From: Candidatus Rokuibacteriota bacterium
Lineage (GTDB): Bacteria > Methylomirabilota > Methylomirabilia > Rokubacteriales > CSP1-6
Assembly (NCBI GenBank): GCA_016200085.1
Contig: JACQFL010000010.1
Coordinates: forward strand, 1-49,617
Direction: 5' to 3'
DNA length: 49,617 nucleotides
Part shown: positions 26,183 to 34,144 of the stretch, in pieces
Layout of the letters: each line of letters starts with the position of its first letter
Numbering within the stretch: position 1 is the first letter of the stretch
Made by a program: the position numbers and the translations under genes
Notes under the pieces: model-generated
What the model saw: the letters and a program-made list of their open reading frames with translations, nothing else
The model's database searches: none
What the model was told of the DNA's origin: nothing

Positions 26183-26356
26183 ATGAGCGCCGGCGAGAGC
26201 CCGATCAAGCAGGCCGTGAAGTGGATCGACGACCGCCTGCGCGACGACCCCCGGGCGGATCGGGTGCGCCTGATCGACGAGGCGGCGCGCCGCTTCGACC
26301 TCTCCCCGCTCGACGCCGACTTCCTGGCCCGTCACCTCGCCGAGCGCGGACGCTAA
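26183..26356 (+). CDS. Small acidic/basic helical protein, 57 aa, unknown
   Basis: Starts MSAGESPIKQAVKWIDDRLR and ends HLAERGR-TAA. The composition is charged with regular Leu/Ile/Val/Phe spacing, typical of a small folded helical protein: RVRLIDEAARRFDLSPLDADFL looks like a helix-turn-helix-like or short bundle segment. I do not recognise the family. The stop codon directly abuts the convergent Smr stop at 26357. A TATAAT box lies about 100 bases upstream, supporting a real transcript. Confidence 0.6.
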   Translation: MSAGESPIKQAVKWIDDRLRDDPRADRVRLIDEAARRFDLSPLDADFLARHLAERGR

Positions 26357-26644
26357 TTAGCCTTCCACGGGGCGCAGCCGCACCAGCGTCGCGCCCCAGC
26401 CGCCGCGCTCGGGTGGCGCGTCCGCGAAGGCGAGCACGGCGGGATGGCGCTCCAGCACCGCGCGGACGCTCGCGCGCTGGGCGCCGATGCCCCGGCCGTG
26501 GATCAGGCGCACCTCGCTGAAACCACGCGCGCGCGCCTCGCGCAGGTACTCCTCGACCACGCCGCGGATGTCGCGCGGCGCGAACGCGTGCAGGTCGAGG
26601 GCGTCCTCGATCGGGATCCGGACGGGCTCGTCGTCGGGGCTCAG
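26357..26644 (-). CDS. Smr domain protein (MutS2 C-terminal-like)
   Basis: A stand-alone small MutS-related domain; such domains nick or bind structured nucleic acid and ribosome collisions. The LDLHAF motif and the LIHGRGIG motif are both present, with the RHPAVLAFADAPPERGGWGATLVRL end typical of the fold. The natural N-terminus (SPDDEPVRIPIEDALDLH) has no AUG; CTG at 26644 is the best guess (95 residues) and GTG at 26560 would lose the LDLH motif. The CTG is 4 bases after the second stop of the PCP_red gene, suggesting translational coupling to it. Confidence 0.75.
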   Translation of the reverse strand: MSPDDEPVRIPIEDALDLHAFAPRDIRGVVEEYLREARARGFSEVRLIHGRGIGAQRASVRAVLERHPAVLAFADAPPERGGWGATLVRLRPVEG

Positions 26645-26648
26645 GCGC

Positions 26649-27128
26649 TCAGATCTTGAAGCCGGCCGTGATGTGCTGCTGCCAGTGCTGGAAGCTCGAG
26701 AGATCCTCCCCCGAAAGCTTGCACTGTCAGAAGGTGGCCGCGCGCTCGAAGAAGGCGACGTCGACCACCGCGACCCGCTCCGCGGACGCGGTCTCCGCCA
26801 CCTTCTGGGTGACCATCTGCCGCACGAAGGGGATCGGGATCCGGTGCAGCCGGTGGATGACCTCCTCGGTGCAGCGCACGCGCGTGCCCGGGAGCACCGG
26901 GCCGGCCGTCGCCGGGGGCGGCACGTCGTCGTGCTCGCACCTCTCGGGAACGAGCTGCTGGAGCCGCACGGTGACGTAGTCGGTCACCCACGCCTGCAGC
27001 GCCTGCCGGGTGGCGTCGGGATCGACCGGCCCGCGCTCCAGCCGCTCGCTCACGCTCCCGAGCAGCGATTCCAGCCGGCCGAGTCGCACCTCGAGGGCGG
27101 CGAGGCGCTGGTCGAGCTTGTCGTCCAC
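26649..27128 (-). CDS. PCP_red-domain protein, candidate selenoprotein (in-frame UGA)
   Basis: From the GTG at 27128 (VDDKLDQRLAALEV) the frame runs 133 codons to a TGA at 26729-26727, then 25 more sense codons to a TGA at 26651-26649. Residues 2-32 form a coiled coil; about 82-130 match the C-terminal PCP_red-type domain of protochlorophyllide reductase-related proteins (RCTEEVIHRLHRIPIPFVRQ). Reading UGA as selenocysteine gives ...ATF-Sec-QCKLSGEDLSSF..., a U-x-C motif. A SECIS-like hairpin follows the UGA, and the second stop lies 4 bases before the Smr start. If UGA is a true stop, the protein ends at 26727. Function unknown; a redox role is inferred. Confidence 0.6.
26683..26729 (-). promoter_or_regulatory. 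Candidate bacterial SECIS element
   Basis: Directly after UGA, CAGTGC pairs with GCACTG and AAGCT with AGCTT (11 bp with a CCA bulge). The upper stem GGGAG/CTCTC closes a GAT loop whose first base is G, 22 bases after the UGA. This fits the usual bacterial SECIS description: a short upper stem, a small apical loop with G in the first two positions, and a loop about 16-37 bases from UGA. Confidence 0.5.
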
Positions 27129-27151
27129 GCACGGTCTCCCTGTCTCGCCGG

Positions 27152-28567
27152 TCACGCCATCGGCGGCCGGCGCGCGTGCCAGTCGGTGGCGCGCTGCCAG
27201 GCGTCCGCGACGCGCAGCACGGTGGCCTCGTCGAAGGGACGGCCCACGAACTGCATGCCGATCGGCAGCCCGCCCGACGTGAGCCCGCACGGCACCGAGC
27301 ACGCCGGGTGGCCGGAGAAGTTGAAGGGGCGGGTGAAGCGGATCAGGCTCGCGCGCACGTCGGCCGTGACCCCGCCGATCGAGATCTCGGTGTCCCCGAC
27401 CGGGGTCGCCGCGATGGGGGTCGACGGCGCCAGCAGCACGTCGCGCCGGGCCAGCGCGGCGTCGACGGCGTCACGCACCACGGTGCGCAGCTGCTGGGCC
27501 CGCACGTACTGCACGCCGGTGACGAAGGCCCCCATGCGCAGCCGTGAGGCGACGTCCGGCTGGTAGTCCGCCGCGCGGGTGCGCAGCCACTCGGCGTGGT
27601 ACGCGAGCGCCTCGGGGGCGAGGATCGCGGAAGACGCGCCGGCCATGTCGTCCATGTGCGGCAGCGCCACCTCGTCGACCGTCGCGCCGAGGCCCTCGAG
27701 CGCCCGGGCCGCGCGCTCGACGGTCTCGCGGACCTCGGGCGCCGCGCTCTCGAGGAAGAACGCGCGCAGCAATCCCACGCGCAGCCCCTTCACGTCTCCG
27801 GTGAGCGCGGCGCCGTACTCCGGGGTCGGCAGCACGCTCGAGGTCGGGTCGGCGGCGTCGTAGCCGGCCAGGCATCGCAGCATCAGCGCGCAGTCCGCCG
27901 CGCTCCGGGTCATCGGGCCGATGTGGTCCAGGCTCCACGACAGCGGCAGCACGCCGGCGCGGCTCACCCGCCCGTACGTCGGCTTGAGCCCGGTGATCCC
28001 GCAGAGCGACGCGGGGATGCGGATGGAGCCGCCCGTGTCCGAGCCGAGCGCGCCGGGCGCGAGGCCGGCGGCGACGGCGACCCCCGAGCCCGAGGACGAG
28101 CCCCCGGGGATGCGCGCCGTCGCGGCGTCCCACGGATTCCGCGACGTGCCATAGTGGGCGTTGAGCCCTTCGGGACCGTAGGCGAACTCGTGCATGTTCA
28201 GCTTACCGAGCAGGACGGCGCCCGCGGCCCTGAGCCGTGCGGCCACCGTCGCGTCCTGGGCGGGCACCGCGTCGCCGAGGATCTTCGAGCCGCCCGTGGT
28301 CCTGATACCGGCCGTGTTGACGAGGTCCTTGAGCGCCACCGGTACGCCGTGCAGCGGGCCGAGCGGCCGGCCCGACATCAGCTCGGCCTCGGCGGCGCGC
28401 GCCGCCTCGCGCGCCGCCTCGGCGCACACCGTGATGTACGCGCGCAGCTCCGCGTCGCGCGCGGCGATGCGATCGAGGTGGGCCTTCGTGACCTCGACCG
28501 GGGAGACCTCCTTGGTGGCGATCATCCGGGCCAGGTCGACCATCGAGGTGAAGACGAGATCGGCCAT
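27152..28567 (-). CDS. Amidase signature enzyme (GatA/AtzE-like)
   Basis: A 471-residue amidase-signature hydrolase. The Ser-cisSer-Lys triad is visible: Lys in PVALKDLVNT (K80), cis-Ser in IPGGSSSGSG (about S157/S158) and nucleophile in GSDTGGSIRIPAS (S181). It resembles the A subunit of Glu-tRNA(Gln) amidotransferase, but no gatB is near. A 57-aa GatC-like protein is encoded just upstream, its stop overlapping this ATG (TGATG). GatA-like hydrolases with a small GatC-like partner, such as AtzE-AtzG, are the closest precedent I know. The substrate is unknown. Confidence 0.85.
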   Translation of the reverse strand: MADLVFTSMVDLARMIATKEVSPVEVTKAHLDRIAARDAELRAYITVCAEAAREAARAAEAELMSGRPLGPLHGVPVALKDLVNTAGIRTTGGSKILGDAVPAQDATVAARLRAAGAVLLGKLNMHEFAYGPEGLNAHYGTSRNPWDAATARIPGGSSSGSGVAVAAGLAPGALGSDTGGSIRIPASLCGITGLKPTYGRVSRAGVLPLSWSLDHIGPMTRSAADCALMLRCLAGYDAADPTSSVLPTPEYGAALTGDVKGLRVGLLRAFFLESAAPEVRETVERAARALEGLGATVDEVALPHMDDMAGASSAILAPEALAYHAEWLRTRAADYQPDVASRLRMGAFVTGVQYVRAQQLRTVVRDAVDAALARRDVLLAPSTPIAATPVGDTEISIGGVTADVRASLIRFTRPFNFSGHPACSVPCGLTSGGLPIGMQFVGRPFDEATVLRVADAWQRATDWHARRPPMA

Positions 28568-28740
28568 CAGAGCATCCGGTACTGCGCCGCCGGCTCGACG
28601 CCCGTGAGCGGCAGCGTCTCGAGACGGGCGAGCATCGCCAGCGTGCGCTCGATCACGGGCAGCAGGGCCGTGAGCTCGGCGTCGGGCAGCTCTACGCCGG
28701 ACAGCCGGGCCATCGCGCGCAAGGTCGCCACGTCGGTCAT
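28567..28740 (-). CDS. Small GatC-like (AtzG-like) subunit
   Basis: A 57-residue protein, MTDVATLRAMARLSGVELPD..., ending GVEPAAQYRML. It has the GatC outline: an N-terminal helix with ARLSGVEL, an acidic spacer, and a C-terminal TGVEPAA..R segment like the belt that wraps GatA. It is shorter than full GatC (about 95 residues). The stop overlaps the amidase start, so the two are probably made as a complex. It is divergent from the RACE gene at 28815. Confidence 0.75.
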   Translation of the reverse strand: MTDVATLRAMARLSGVELPDAELTALLPVIERTLAMLARLETLPLTGVEPAAQYRML

Positions 28741-28814
28741 GCGCCCGAGTCTACCGCGGGCGGCGCCCAGGGGACAATCGGTTGAGATCGGCGCCTGCGC
28801 TACAATCGAAGCCC

Positions 28815-30689
28815 GTGGCGGTCGCCCTCACCATCCTGATCGACCAGCACGACCCCCGCCCCCGCCGCGCTCTGAGCGTCGCGCCCGGGACGACGATCCT
28901 GAAATCCGCCCACGAGGCGGGCATCGACGTCACCGCGACCTGCGGCGGCCGGGGCCGATGCACGTCGTGCCGCGTGAAGTACGTCGCGGGGACGATCCCG
29001 CCGCCGACGATCGCCGACGAGGTCCAGCTCGGCGACGACCTCGTGCGCGAAGGGTATCGACTCGCCTGCCAGTGCCCGGTCACCGACGCAGTGACCGTGC
29101 AGCTCGCCCCCCCGCTCGAAGAGGCCGGGTTCCAGATCCTGGGCGTGGAGGGGCAGGGCGCCCGCCGGGCTGCCATCACCATCGACTCCGGGGTCGTCAA
29201 GCAGGTGGTGAAGGTGGAGCTCCCGCGCGAGGAGCACCACCAGACCTCCGACCTCGAGCAACTGCTGGCCGCGGTCGGGCTGCCTGCGGAGAGCGCCGGA
29301 GCCGGACTGCTGGGCAGCCTGCCCGCGGCGCTTCGTGAGGACGGCGGGACGGTGACGGTGACGACCTTCGCCGGGCACATCCTCGCCGTCGAGCGCGGTG
29401 ACACGGCGCTGATGAAGTTCGGGCTCGCCGTGGACATCGGGACCACCAGCGTGGTCACCAGCCTGCACGAGCTGGAGTCGGGCGAGCAGCTCGCAGCGGT
29501 GTCGAGCCTCAACCCCCAGGCGGTGTTCGGCGGCGATCTCATGTCGCGCATCGCGTTCGCCCAGTTCAACCCCACCAACCTCCGCAAGCTGCACACGCGG
29601 ATCCTCGGCCTGCTCAACCAGCACGTCGAGCAGGTGTGCCGCGAGGCCGGCGTGCTGCCCAAGTGGATCTTCAAGGTGGTCGTGGTCGGCAATACCTGCA
29701 TGCACCACCTGCTCCTCGGGATCGATCCCTCGTACGTGGGGCTCGCGCCCTACGCCCCGGTGATGCGCCACGCGATCACCCTGCCGGCGCACCAGCTGCA
29801 TCTCAAGACCGCGCCCGAGGCGCGTGTGTGTCTGCTGCCCCTGGTGGCCGGCTTCGTGGGCGCCGACGCGGTGGCGGTGGCGCTCGCCACGCGGATCCGG
29901 GACACACCTCGCCTGCGCGTCGCCGTGGACATCGGGACCAACGGCGAGGTCCTGCTCGGCTCGAGCGAGCGCCTGTGGGCCTGCTCGGCGCCGGCCGGTC
30001 CCGCCCTCGAGGGCGCGCAGATCCGCCACGGCATGCGCGCGGCGCGGGGAGCGATCGACCGCGTCGCCGTCGACGACGACCTGCGCCTGCACACCATCGG
30101 CGAGACCCCGCCGCTCGGGCTCTGCGGCTCCGGGCTGATCGACCTCATCGCCGGGCTCCTCGACGCCCGGGTCATCGACGCCACCGGGCTCATCCAGGTG
30201 GAGGAGCGGCAGGCGCTGCCGGCGGCGCTGCGCGACCGCGTGAGCATGCGCGGCGAGGAGCGGCTGGTCGTGATCGCCCGCGCCGGCGAGCAGGGCGCCC
30301 CGCGCGAGCTGGTGCTGACCCAGGACGACGTCCGCCAGGTCCAGCTCGCCAAGGGCGCCATCGCCTCGGGCATCGCCATGCTCGTGCACGTGGCCGGCGT
30401 GCCGCTCGAGCGGATCGAGGAGCTGATGCTCGCCGGCGGCTTCGGCAACTACGTCTCGATCGAGAGCGCCGTGCGGATCGGGCTGGTGCCGGCGCTGCCG
30501 CGCGAGCGCATCCGCTACGTCGGCAACGCGGCCGCGCTGGGCGCCCAGCTCGCGCTGCTGTCCGAGGCCGAGCGCGCCCGGGCCGAGACGATCGCCGCCG
30601 GCATCGAGCACGTCTCGCTGGCGGCCCATCCCGACTTCGAGCAGATCTTCGTCGACGCCATGAACTTCCCTGCGAGGTCCCCGCGATGA
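28815..30689 (+). CDS. Corrinoid-protein reductive activator (RACE, ASKHA ATPase)
   Basis: These proteins use ATP to reduce inactive Co(II) corrinoid proteins to Co(I). The GTG at 28815 (VAVALTILIDQH) gives 624 residues. The N-terminal [2Fe-2S] ferredoxin domain has C43-x5-C49-x2-C52 (CGGRGRCTSC) and LACQC (C85/C87). A linker domain follows, then the C-terminal ASKHA domain with LAVDIGTTSVV, VAVDIGTNGEVLLG, a LCGSGLID loop and LAGGFGNYVS. A TACAAT box lies at 28801. It is the first gene of an operon with MaoC-like and UroD-family proteins, suggesting service to a corrinoid methyltransferase. Confidence 0.9.
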   Translation: MAVALTILIDQHDPRPRRALSVAPGTTILKSAHEAGIDVTATCGGRGRCTSCRVKYVAGTIPPPTIADEVQLGDDLVREGYRLACQCPVTDAVTVQLAPPLEEAGFQILGVEGQGARRAAITIDSGVVKQVVKVELPREEHHQTSDLEQLLAAVGLPAESAGAGLLGSLPAALREDGGTVTVTTFAGHILAVERGDTALMKFGLAVDIGTTSVVTSLHELESGEQLAAVSSLNPQAVFGGDLMSRIAFAQFNPTNLRKLHTRILGLLNQHVEQVCREAGVLPKWIFKVVVVGNTCMHHLLLGIDPSYVGLAPYAPVMRHAITLPAHQLHLKTAPEARVCLLPLVAGFVGADAVAVALATRIRDTPRLRVAVDIGTNGEVLLGSSERLWACSAPAGPALEGAQIRHGMRAARGAIDRVAVDDDLRLHTIGETPPLGLCGSGLIDLIAGLLDARVIDATGLIQVEERQALPAALRDRVSMRGEERLVVIARAGEQGAPRELVLTQDDVRQVQLAKGAIASGIAMLVHVAGVPLERIEELMLAGGFGNYVSIESAVRIGLVPALPRERIRYVGNAAALGAQLALLSEAERARAETIAAGIEHVSLAAHPDFEQIFVDAMNFPARSPR

Positions 30690-31525
30690 CGCTCGCGCTG
30701 CCGCCCGGCCTGGTCGCCACGTCGGTCGGCCCGCTCGCCGCCGAGGTCGACGCGCGCTGGCTGATGGCCTACGCGGCCGGGCTCGGGGAGAGCGGCGCGC
30801 GCTACTACGATACGGCGGGGGCCGGCGGGCCCGCGGCGCATCCGCTCTTCGCCGTGTGCTACGAGTGGCCCCTGGCGCTCCTGCTGCGGGGCCAGGCCAT
30901 CCCCGACGCCGTCGCGCGCCGCGGGGTGCACGCCACGCATCACCTCGTGATCCACCGCCCGCCCCGGGCCGGCGACGCGCTCTCGACCACGGCCCGCATC
31001 GTCGGCGTCGCCGGCCGCCGGGCCGGCGCCCTCGTGGTGCTGCGCTTCGAGACCGTCGACGCGGCGGGCGCCCCCGTCACCAGCACGCTCCACGGCAGCG
31101 TCTATCGCGGCGTGGCCTGCGAGGACGAGGGCCAGGTCGACGCGCTGCCCGAGGCGCCCGGCGGCCCGCCGCGGTGGGACGCGCCCGTGCCGGTCGCCGC
31201 GGGCGCCGCCCACGTCTACACGGAGACCGCGCGCATCTGGAACCCGATCCACACCGACCTCGCGGTGGCACGGGCGGCGGGGCTGCCCGGCCTGATCCTG
31301 CACGGCACCGCCACCCTGGCCCTCGCCGTCTCACGCCTGATCGAGCGCGAGCTCGGCGGCGATCCCGGCCGCGTGCGCGCGGTCTCCGGCCGCTTCTCCG
31401 GCATGGTCGCCGTGCCGTCGACGATCGTGGTGCGCGGCGGGGCGCGACGCGGCGACGCCATCGCGCTCGACGTCCTTGACGCCACCGGCGCCGTCGTGCT
31501 CTCCCAGGGGGTGGTGGCGGCATGA
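30686..31525 (+). CDS. MaoC-like double-hotdog protein
   Basis: A 279-residue protein with two hotdog folds. The ATG overlaps the RACE stop (ATGA). The N-terminal hotdog (about 1-140) has HHLVIHRPPRAGDALSTTARIVGV; the C-terminal one (about 165-279) has the hydratase-like RIWNPIHTDLAVARAAGLPGLILHGTATLALAV, with Asn-Pro-Ile-His and downstream Gly-His positions typical of R-specific enoyl-CoA hydratases. It probably acts on a CoA thioester. Its coupling to a corrinoid activator and a UroD-family protein is unusual. Confidence 0.8.
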   Translation: MTLALPPGLVATSVGPLAAEVDARWLMAYAAGLGESGARYYDTAGAGGPAAHPLFAVCYEWPLALLLRGQAIPDAVARRGVHATHHLVIHRPPRAGDALSTTARIVGVAGRRAGALVVLRFETVDAAGAPVTSTLHGSVYRGVACEDEGQVDALPEAPGGPPRWDAPVPVAAGAAHVYTETARIWNPIHTDLAVARAAGLPGLILHGTATLALAVSRLIERELGGDPGRVRAVSGRFSGMVAVPSTIVVRGGARRGDAIALDVLDATGAVVLSQGVVAA

Positions 31526-32541
31526 GGCAGATGACCCGGCTCGAACGGCTGCAGGCCGCGATCAACCGCGAGCCGGTCGATCGCGCGCCCTATGCCGTGT
31601 GGCGTCACTTCCCCCAGATCGACCGCAACCCTGCCGGCCTCGCCCAGGCCACGCTGCGCTTCCACGAGCGGTACGGATCGGACTTCATCAAGTTCACGCC
31701 GGCCGGCGGCTACGCCGTCGAGGCGTGGGGCTGCGTGGAAGCCGCGGACGCTCGGCCGGACGGCCATCGGCCGTGCGCCCGCTGCGCGGTGCAGCGGGGC
31801 GAGGACTGGAAGCAGATCCGCCCGCTCGACCCGGCGAGCGCGCCCGGGTACGTCGAGCAGTTCGAGATCATCGTGCGGCTCGGCTTCGATCGCCGGATCG
31901 GTGACGCGCCCGTGCTGCCCACGCTCTTCTCGCCGCTCTCGCTCGCCCGCAAGCTCTCCGGCGATCGGCTGCTGACGGATCTCCGCGAGCGGCCGGATGA
32001 GGTGCGCGATGCGCTGGAGGCGATCACCGAGACCCAGATCCGCTTCGCCGACCTGGCCCTGCAGGAAGGCGTGTCGGGGATCTTCTACTCGATCCAGGCC
32101 GCCAGCGAGAGCGTGATGAGCGAGGCGCTCTACGCGGAGTTCGGCGAGCCCTACGATCGCCGGGTGCTCGAGTCGGTGCAGGGGCGCTCCGCGCTCACGA
32201 TCGTCCACTGCCATGGCGACCGGCTGATGTTCGGGCGGCTGGCGCGGCTGCCGGGGCACGCGTGGAACTGGGACGACCGCGCCACGGCGCCGTCGCTCGC
32301 CGAGGCCCAGGCGATGGTGCCCGGCGCGGTCCTCGGCGGGCTCGGCCAGTGGACGACGCTGCTCACGGGAACGCCGGATGACGCCGCCGCCGAGGCGGAC
32401 GACGCGCTCCGCCAGACCGGCGGGCGCGGCCTGATCGTCGGCCCCGGCTGCGTCCTGCCCACCGGCACGCCCGACGCCAACGTCGCCGCCGTCATCACAT
32501 CGCTCGGCGGCCCCCTCAAACCGATCCCCGGCGTGGTTTGA
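31522..32541 (+). CDS. Uroporphyrinogen decarboxylase family protein (methyltransferase-like)
   Basis: A 339-residue UroD-superfamily TIM barrel, coupled by ATGA to the MaoC-like gene. Haem HemE is unlikely because the HemE N-terminal motif is absent and the context is different. Corrinoid methyltransferases of this superfamily (MtaA, MtbA and CmuA type) bind zinc through H-x-C and a distant Cys. Here the equivalent region is IVHCHGD (H229, C230, H231), with C310 in GPGCVLPTGTPDANV, so the ligand set is similar but shifted. With the RACE protein this suggests corrinoid-linked demethylation or methyl transfer, but no corrinoid-binding protein is adjacent. Confidence 0.75.
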   Translation: MRQMTRLERLQAAINREPVDRAPYAVWRHFPQIDRNPAGLAQATLRFHERYGSDFIKFTPAGGYAVEAWGCVEAADARPDGHRPCARCAVQRGEDWKQIRPLDPASAPGYVEQFEIIVRLGFDRRIGDAPVLPTLFSPLSLARKLSGDRLLTDLRERPDEVRDALEAITETQIRFADLALQEGVSGIFYSIQAASESVMSEALYAEFGEPYDRRVLESVQGRSALTIVHCHGDRLMFGRLARLPGHAWNWDDRATAPSLAEAQAMVPGAVLGGLGQWTTLLTGTPDDAAAEADDALRQTGGRGLIVGPGCVLPTGTPDANVAAVITSLGGPLKPIPGVV

Positions 32542-32627
32542 AGCTGGGGGGCTCCGGGCGCCCCCCAGACCCCCGGCTCGGAGCACCACGGCAAAGCCGC
32601 GGCGCTCCTCGATGTCCCGACGCGCCC
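32537..32627 (+). repeat. Dispersed two-hairpin repeat, family A copy 2
   Basis: Begins at the stop codon of the UroD gene and shares a 37-base identical run with copy 1. Hairpin 1 is GGGGGGC/GCCCCCC. Hairpin 2 has GGAGC/GCTCC ends but an entirely different centre (CGGC-AAA-GCCG), followed by TCGAT and CGACGCGC. It lies between convergent genes. Confidence 0.85.
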
Positions 32628-32671
32628 CTGGCCCGCCAGGTCGAGTCAGGAGATCGAGCGTCCGCGTCGGC

Positions 32672-34123
32672 TCAGCCTCCGAGGTCCTGCTCCAGCGCCG
32701 GCAGTGACGGCGGCGACATCTCGTCGGCCGTGCGCTGCTCCCAGTGCCACTCGGGGACGGTCTTCCAGAGCCGCTCGGCCTCGGCCTGGGCCTCCACGAG
32801 CAGTGCCTCCTCGTCGACGCCGACCACGCGGCCGCCGTCCACCACGGGGCGGCCGTCGACGAAGACCCGGGTGACGTCGTCCATGGTCGCGCAGTTCACC
32901 AGCGCCCGGATGGGGTCCCGGTAGGGGCCGATGCGGATCTTGCGCAGGTCGACGACGACGATGTCCGCCTTGGCGCCCGGCGCCAGACGCCCGAGATCGT
33001 CCCGGCGGAGCGCGCGGGCGCCGCCCAGCGTCGCCGCGCCGAGGACGTCGCCCGCCGTCGCCAGCGTGAAATCGTGCTCCACGATCTTGCACAGCAGCGA
33101 GGCCCAGCGCATCTCGGCGACGAGGTCACGCGGGTACGTGTCGGTGCCGAGCCCGACGTTGACGCCGGCCGCGCGGAAGCGGTGGAACGACTCCAGCGCG
33201 TTGCCCCGGCGGGCGAACACCAGCGGGCAGTGCGCGACGGTGGTCCCCGTGCGCGCGAGGATCTCCAGGTCCCGCCCGGCCGGCAGCGCAGCGAGGTGGT
33301 GGGCGGTCGAGATGATGCAGTGGCCGAGGATCGCGTCCGGCCCGAGCAGGCCGACGTCCTCGAGGAACTCCACGGGCGTCCGGACGTGACGCCGCAGGAT
33401 CTCGTGGAACTCCAGCAAGTTCTGGCCGGCGTGGATCTCGATGCCGACCCCGAGCGCGTCGGCGGCCTGGCGCGTGGCGCGCAGGAGCGCCGGGCTGCAC
33501 GTGTCGACCTGGTAGGGAAACAGCATCCCGCGCACGCGGCCGGCGTGGGCGCCGTCGTGCTTGCCGATGAACGTCTTGGCCCGCTCCAGGCCCTGGCGGC
33601 CGGCCGCCTCGTCCCACTCGTAGGTGAGCGCGCCGCGGGCGTCGAGCACGTACGAGCCGTCCTTGTAGGCGGGGCTCACGTAGGCGCGCATCCCGAGAGC
33701 GCCGATGGTCTCGATCATGGCCTCGTCGGCGCCGCCGATCGGGACCACGGTGGTGCAGCCGCTCTTCAGCATCTCGACCAGCGCGAAACGGGCGCCGCGC
33801 GTGCGGTCCCCGCGCGCGCCGAGCGGGGTGACTCCCCGGGGCGCCGCGAAGTAGTTCAGGAACCCGGCGTGAAAGTAGTCGCGCCGGCCGGCGTCGGCGA
33901 CGAGGCGGCCCCCGGCCTCGGTGTCGGCGTGGCAGTGGATGTTGACGAGCCCGGGCATGACCAGCGTGCCGGTCGCGTCGATCCGGCGGTCGGCGTGCCC
34001 CGGGTACCGGCGGCCCACGAACACGACGCGATCGTCCTCGAACACCAGCGTCCCGCCGCGCAGCAGCCGGTGGCCCCCGTCCGCGTACGCGACGACGTCG
34101 CCGCCCTCGAGCAGGGTTCGCAT
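32672..34123 (-). CDS. Amidohydrolase (chlorohydrolase/deaminase-like)
   Basis: A 483-residue metal-dependent hydrolase of the subtype III amidohydrolases (cytosine/8-oxoguanine deaminase and TrzN/AtzA-like). Metal ligands are visible in NIHCHAD (H63, H65), EIHAGQN, LGHCIIST and GLGTDTYP (Asp). The N- and C-terminal beta-sandwich composite domain is complete (LVMPGLVNIHCHAD; GRLAPGAKADIVVVDL). Substrate is not predictable by eye; deamination or dechlorination of N-heterocycles is the family theme. It is a single gene 21 bases upstream of nothing obvious in common with YchF. Confidence 0.88.
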   Translation of the reverse strand: MRTLLEGGDVVAYADGGHRLLRGGTLVFEDDRVVFVGRRYPGHADRRIDATGTLVMPGLVNIHCHADTEAGGRLVADAGRRDYFHAGFLNYFAAPRGVTPLGARGDRTRGARFALVEMLKSGCTTVVPIGGADEAMIETIGALGMRAYVSPAYKDGSYVLDARGALTYEWDEAAGRQGLERAKTFIGKHDGAHAGRVRGMLFPYQVDTCSPALLRATRQAADALGVGIEIHAGQNLLEFHEILRRHVRTPVEFLEDVGLLGPDAILGHCIISTAHHLAALPAGRDLEILARTGTTVAHCPLVFARRGNALESFHRFRAAGVNVGLGTDTYPRDLVAEMRWASLLCKIVEHDFTLATAGDVLGAATLGGARALRRDDLGRLAPGAKADIVVVDLRKIRIGPYRDPIRALVNCATMDDVTRVFVDGRPVVDGGRVVGVDEEALLVEAQAEAERLWKTVPEWHWEQRTADEMSPPSLPALEQDLGG

Positions 34124-34144
34124 GGGCGCTCCTTTCGCGGGGAC

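Noticed and set aside
31522..32541. UroD-family gene considered as haem-pathway hemE
   Set aside because: The HemE N-terminal signature is missing, there are no other haem genes nearby, and it is coupled to a corrinoid activator.
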